From Actinophytocola sp036555685 (lineage in GTDB: Bacteria > Actinomycetota > Actinomycetes > Mycobacteriales > Pseudonocardiaceae): a DNA stretch of 6,821 nucleotides. Each line of letters begins with the position of its first letter. Position 1 is the stretch's first letter. The stretch covers positions 1 to 6,821 of the forward strand of contig NZ_DATBKY010000166.1 in the NCBI RefSeq assembly GCF_036555685.1, read 5' to 3'. This document shows, one piece after another, positions 5,575 through 6,821 of this stretch. Below the pieces are notes generated by a model. The model was not told where the DNA came from, did no database searches, and was given only the letters and a program-made list of their open reading frames with translations. A program made the position numbers and the translations under genes.

Positions 5575-6335
5575 CACAACCGCCGTTCGGAGCGGTCCAG
5601 CTGGCCGGCTCGGGCCGCGGCCAGCAGGCGGTCGCGCAGGTCCCGGGCGTGCCTGCGGCTCACCGGGACGTCGCCGAGGTCCGTGTGTGCCAGCAGGCCG
5701 CCGACCGAGTCGCTGCGCAGCTCGCGGACCGCGTCCAGCGCCACCAGGAAGCCCCGGTGCACGCGCACGAAACCCGCCGGGCCCCAGTACTCCTCCAGCC
5801 GCGAGATCGGCATCCGCACCACGTGCACGCCCGATATCGCGTGCAGGCGGACGTAGTCCCCGTGTGCCTCGACGAAGCTCACCTCGACGCGGCGCACGTA
5901 CCGGGTCCGGCCCGCGGTCTCGACCGGTAGCGCCGCCATCGCGTCCGGCAGCTGCTCGGGCGCCGGGCCGGCCGCCGGGAGCACGCGGTTGATCCGGGCC
6001 AGCGCGTCCGCGAGGCGTTCGGCGCGGATCGGTTTCAGCAGGTAGTCCACCGCGCCGATGCCGAACGCCGCCACCGCGTGCTGCTCGTACGCCGTGACGA
6101 ACACGATCGCCGGCGGGTCGGAGAGCTTCTTCAGCAGGGAAGCCAGCTCCAGACCGTCCAGGCCCGGCATCGAGATGTCGAGGAACACCGCGTCGAACCT
6201 GCCGTTCTGGATCATCCGCAGCGCCGACAGCGGGTCGCCCGCCCCGGACACCTCCGACACGGTGGGCGACTCGCGCAGCAGCCGGCACAGCTCGTCCAGC
6301 GCGGCCGCGACATCGTCGACGGCCAGGACCCTCAT
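5574..6335 (-). CDS. LytTR-type response regulator
   Basis: This 253-residue DNA-binding response regulator belongs to the LytR/AlgR class. The receiver domain (1-115) has the acidic pair Asp7-Asp8, the phosphorylation site Asp53 in FLDISMPGLDG, Thr81 and the conserved Lys101-Pro102. After a Pro/Ala linker (120-138) comes a LytTR domain (about 142-242), with FVEAHGDYVRLH (154-165), MPISRLEEYW (175-184) and FVRVHRGFLVALDAVREL (189-206). The ATG at 6335 overlaps the stop codon of the upstream kinase-domain gene (ATGA). Its partner should be the LytS-type kinase entering at the right edge. Likely targets are the neighbouring symporter genes, as in the YehU/YehT and YpdA/YpdB systems; this is inference. 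Confidence 0.93.
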   Translation of the reverse strand: MRVLAVDDVAAALDELCRLLRESPTVSEVSGAGDPLSALRMIQNGRFDAVFLDISMPGLDGLELASLLKKLSDPPAIVFVTAYEQHAVAAFGIGAVDYLLKPIRAERLADALARINRVLPAAGPAPEQLPDAMAALPVETAGRTRYVRRVEVSFVEAHGDYVRLHAISGVHVVRMPISRLEEYWGPAGFVRVHRGFLVALDAVRELRSDSVGGLLAHTDLGDVPVSRRHARDLRDRLLAAARAGQLDRSERRL

Positions 6336-6456
6336 CCCGGCATCACCCCCGGCTGGAATCGCGGGATGCGCACGACCACCCGCGTCCCCTCACCGGGCGC
6401 GGTCTCCACCACGAGCCCGTACCACGAGCCGTAGACGTTCCGCAGCCGTCTGTCCA
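6331..6456. repeat. duplicated kinase 3' end, copy B
   Basis: This is a direct repeat of 6696-6821 at an offset of 365 bp, with 12 mismatches in 126 bp (about 90% identity). It covers the last 41 codons of the short kinase-domain gene and the start codon of the response regulator. The homology may continue beyond 6456, because its partner runs off the window. Confidence 0.9.
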
Positions 6457-6700
6457 CATTGGCCAGACCGACGCTGTCCGTGCCACCCCGGCCGGCGAGG
6501 ATCTCCTCGGCCAGCGCCGGGTCCATGCCGAGCCCGTCGTCCTCGACGCCGATCACGCAGTCGTTGCCCTCGGCCTCGCCGCGCACCATGACGTGGCCCG
6601 TGCCCGCGCGCGGCTCGATGCCGTGCCGGATCGCGTTTTCCACCAACGGCTGCAGCACCAGGTACGGCAGCGCCACGGCCAGCACCGCAAGCTCTCTCAC
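6332..6700 (-). CDS. stand-alone histidine kinase ATPase domain (truncated LytS-type kinase)
   Basis: This 122-residue protein consists of only an HATPase_c domain. The N box is LQPLVENAIRHG (16-27, Asn22), the G1 box DDGLG (54-58), the G2-like segment SVGLANVDRRL (76-86), and GEGTRV (103-108) near the end. All nucleotide-binding motifs are present, but the His-kinase dimerisation domain, the phosphorylated His and any sensor are missing. It starts at GTG 6700, overlapping the stop of the upstream kinase gene (GTGA), and ends overlapping the regulator gene (ATGA). Its last 41 codons repeat the end of the upstream kinase almost exactly. It may be a decaying remnant, or a coupled ATPase or decoy that modulates signalling; intact motifs and a silent-biased divergence argue for retained function. 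Confidence 0.8.
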   Translation of the reverse strand: MRELAVLAVALPYLVLQPLVENAIRHGIEPRAGTGHVMVRGEAEGNDCVIGVEDDGLGMDPALAEEILAGRGGTDSVGLANVDRRLRNVYGSWYGLVVETAPGEGTRVVVRIPRFQPGVMPG

Positions 6701-6821
6701 CCCGGCATCACCCCCGGCTGGAACCGCGGGATGCGCACGACGACGCGCGTGCCCTCGCCCGGCGCGGTCTCGACCACGAGGCCGTACCAGGCGCCGTAGA
6801 CGTTCCGCAGTCGTCTGTCCA
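6696..6821. repeat. duplicated kinase 3' end, copy A
   Basis: This is the partner of 6331-6456. It covers the end of the upstream kinase gene and the GTG of the short kinase-domain gene. It continues past the window edge, so the true repeat length is unknown. Confidence 0.9.
6697..6821 (-). CDS. sensor histidine kinase (LytS-type), C-terminal end only
   Basis: The final 40 residues and stop codon are in the window; the rest lies beyond 6821. The sequence DRRLRNVYGAWYGLVVETAP continues into GEGTRVVVRIPRFQPGVMPG, which is the end of an HATPase_c domain. It differs from the gene at 6332-6700 by one residue (Ala for Ser). It is presumably the full-length partner of the LytTR regulator. Its stop codon overlaps the GTG of the next gene. 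Confidence 0.85.
   Translation of the reverse strand, partial: DRRLRNVYGAWYGLVVETAPGEGTRVVVRIPRFQPGVMPG

Noticed and set aside
3408..5930. 840-codon open frame on the plus strand
   Set aside because: It lies opposite two real minus-strand membrane and regulator genes; its D/E/G/R-rich composition is the usual antisense shadow of high-GC coding DNA.
5577..6288. N-terminal extension of the frame of the two-helix protein
   Set aside because: This part overlaps the response regulator in another frame; only the 117 residues from 5574 make a credible protein.
6331..6821. Assembly artefact as the explanation of the repeated kinase end
   Set aside because: The copies differ at 12 of 126 positions, mostly silent, which sequencing error or a collapsed repeat would not produce; a misjoin between paralogues cannot be fully excluded.

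Overview
High-GC DNA with frequent GTG starts, TTGTCCACA-type DnaA boxes and an acetate-symporter/LytTR gene set indicates a high-GC actinomycete. Micromonosporaceae is possible, but that is inference without a database search.

Layout, left to right. (1) Positions 1-98 are the first codons of an IS110-family transposase on the minus strand. It is followed by the element's non-coding left end (about 99-357), which in the IS110 group is where a bridge RNA is encoded. (2) Positions 358-1135 hold a plus-strand NTF2-like/SnoaL-like gene (560-955) flanked by two same-direction copies of a structured 150-bp repeat. (3) Positions 1156-3191 hold a minus-strand DUF485 - ActP-type cation/acetate symporter operon, ending in an 18-bp-stem hairpin. 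(4) Positions 3339-6821 hold, also on the minus strand, the end of a LytS-type histidine kinase, a 122-residue protein that is only a kinase ATPase domain, a LytTR response regulator, a 117-residue two-helix membrane protein and a second, more divergent SSS symporter. The start/stop codons of the first four of these genes overlap.

How the genes may work together (inference). The kinase and regulator probably sense an external or metabolic cue and control one or both symporter genes. Each symporter is preceded by a small two-helix membrane protein, and each has a tandem pair of sites resembling the LytTR consensus upstream. The main oddities are the ATPase-domain-only kinase, which came from duplication of the kinase 3' end, and the 150-bp repeat pair. 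In addition, four exact TGTGGACAA 9-mers occur in the window, all intergenic and all on the same strand. No tRNA, rRNA or CRISPR array was seen.
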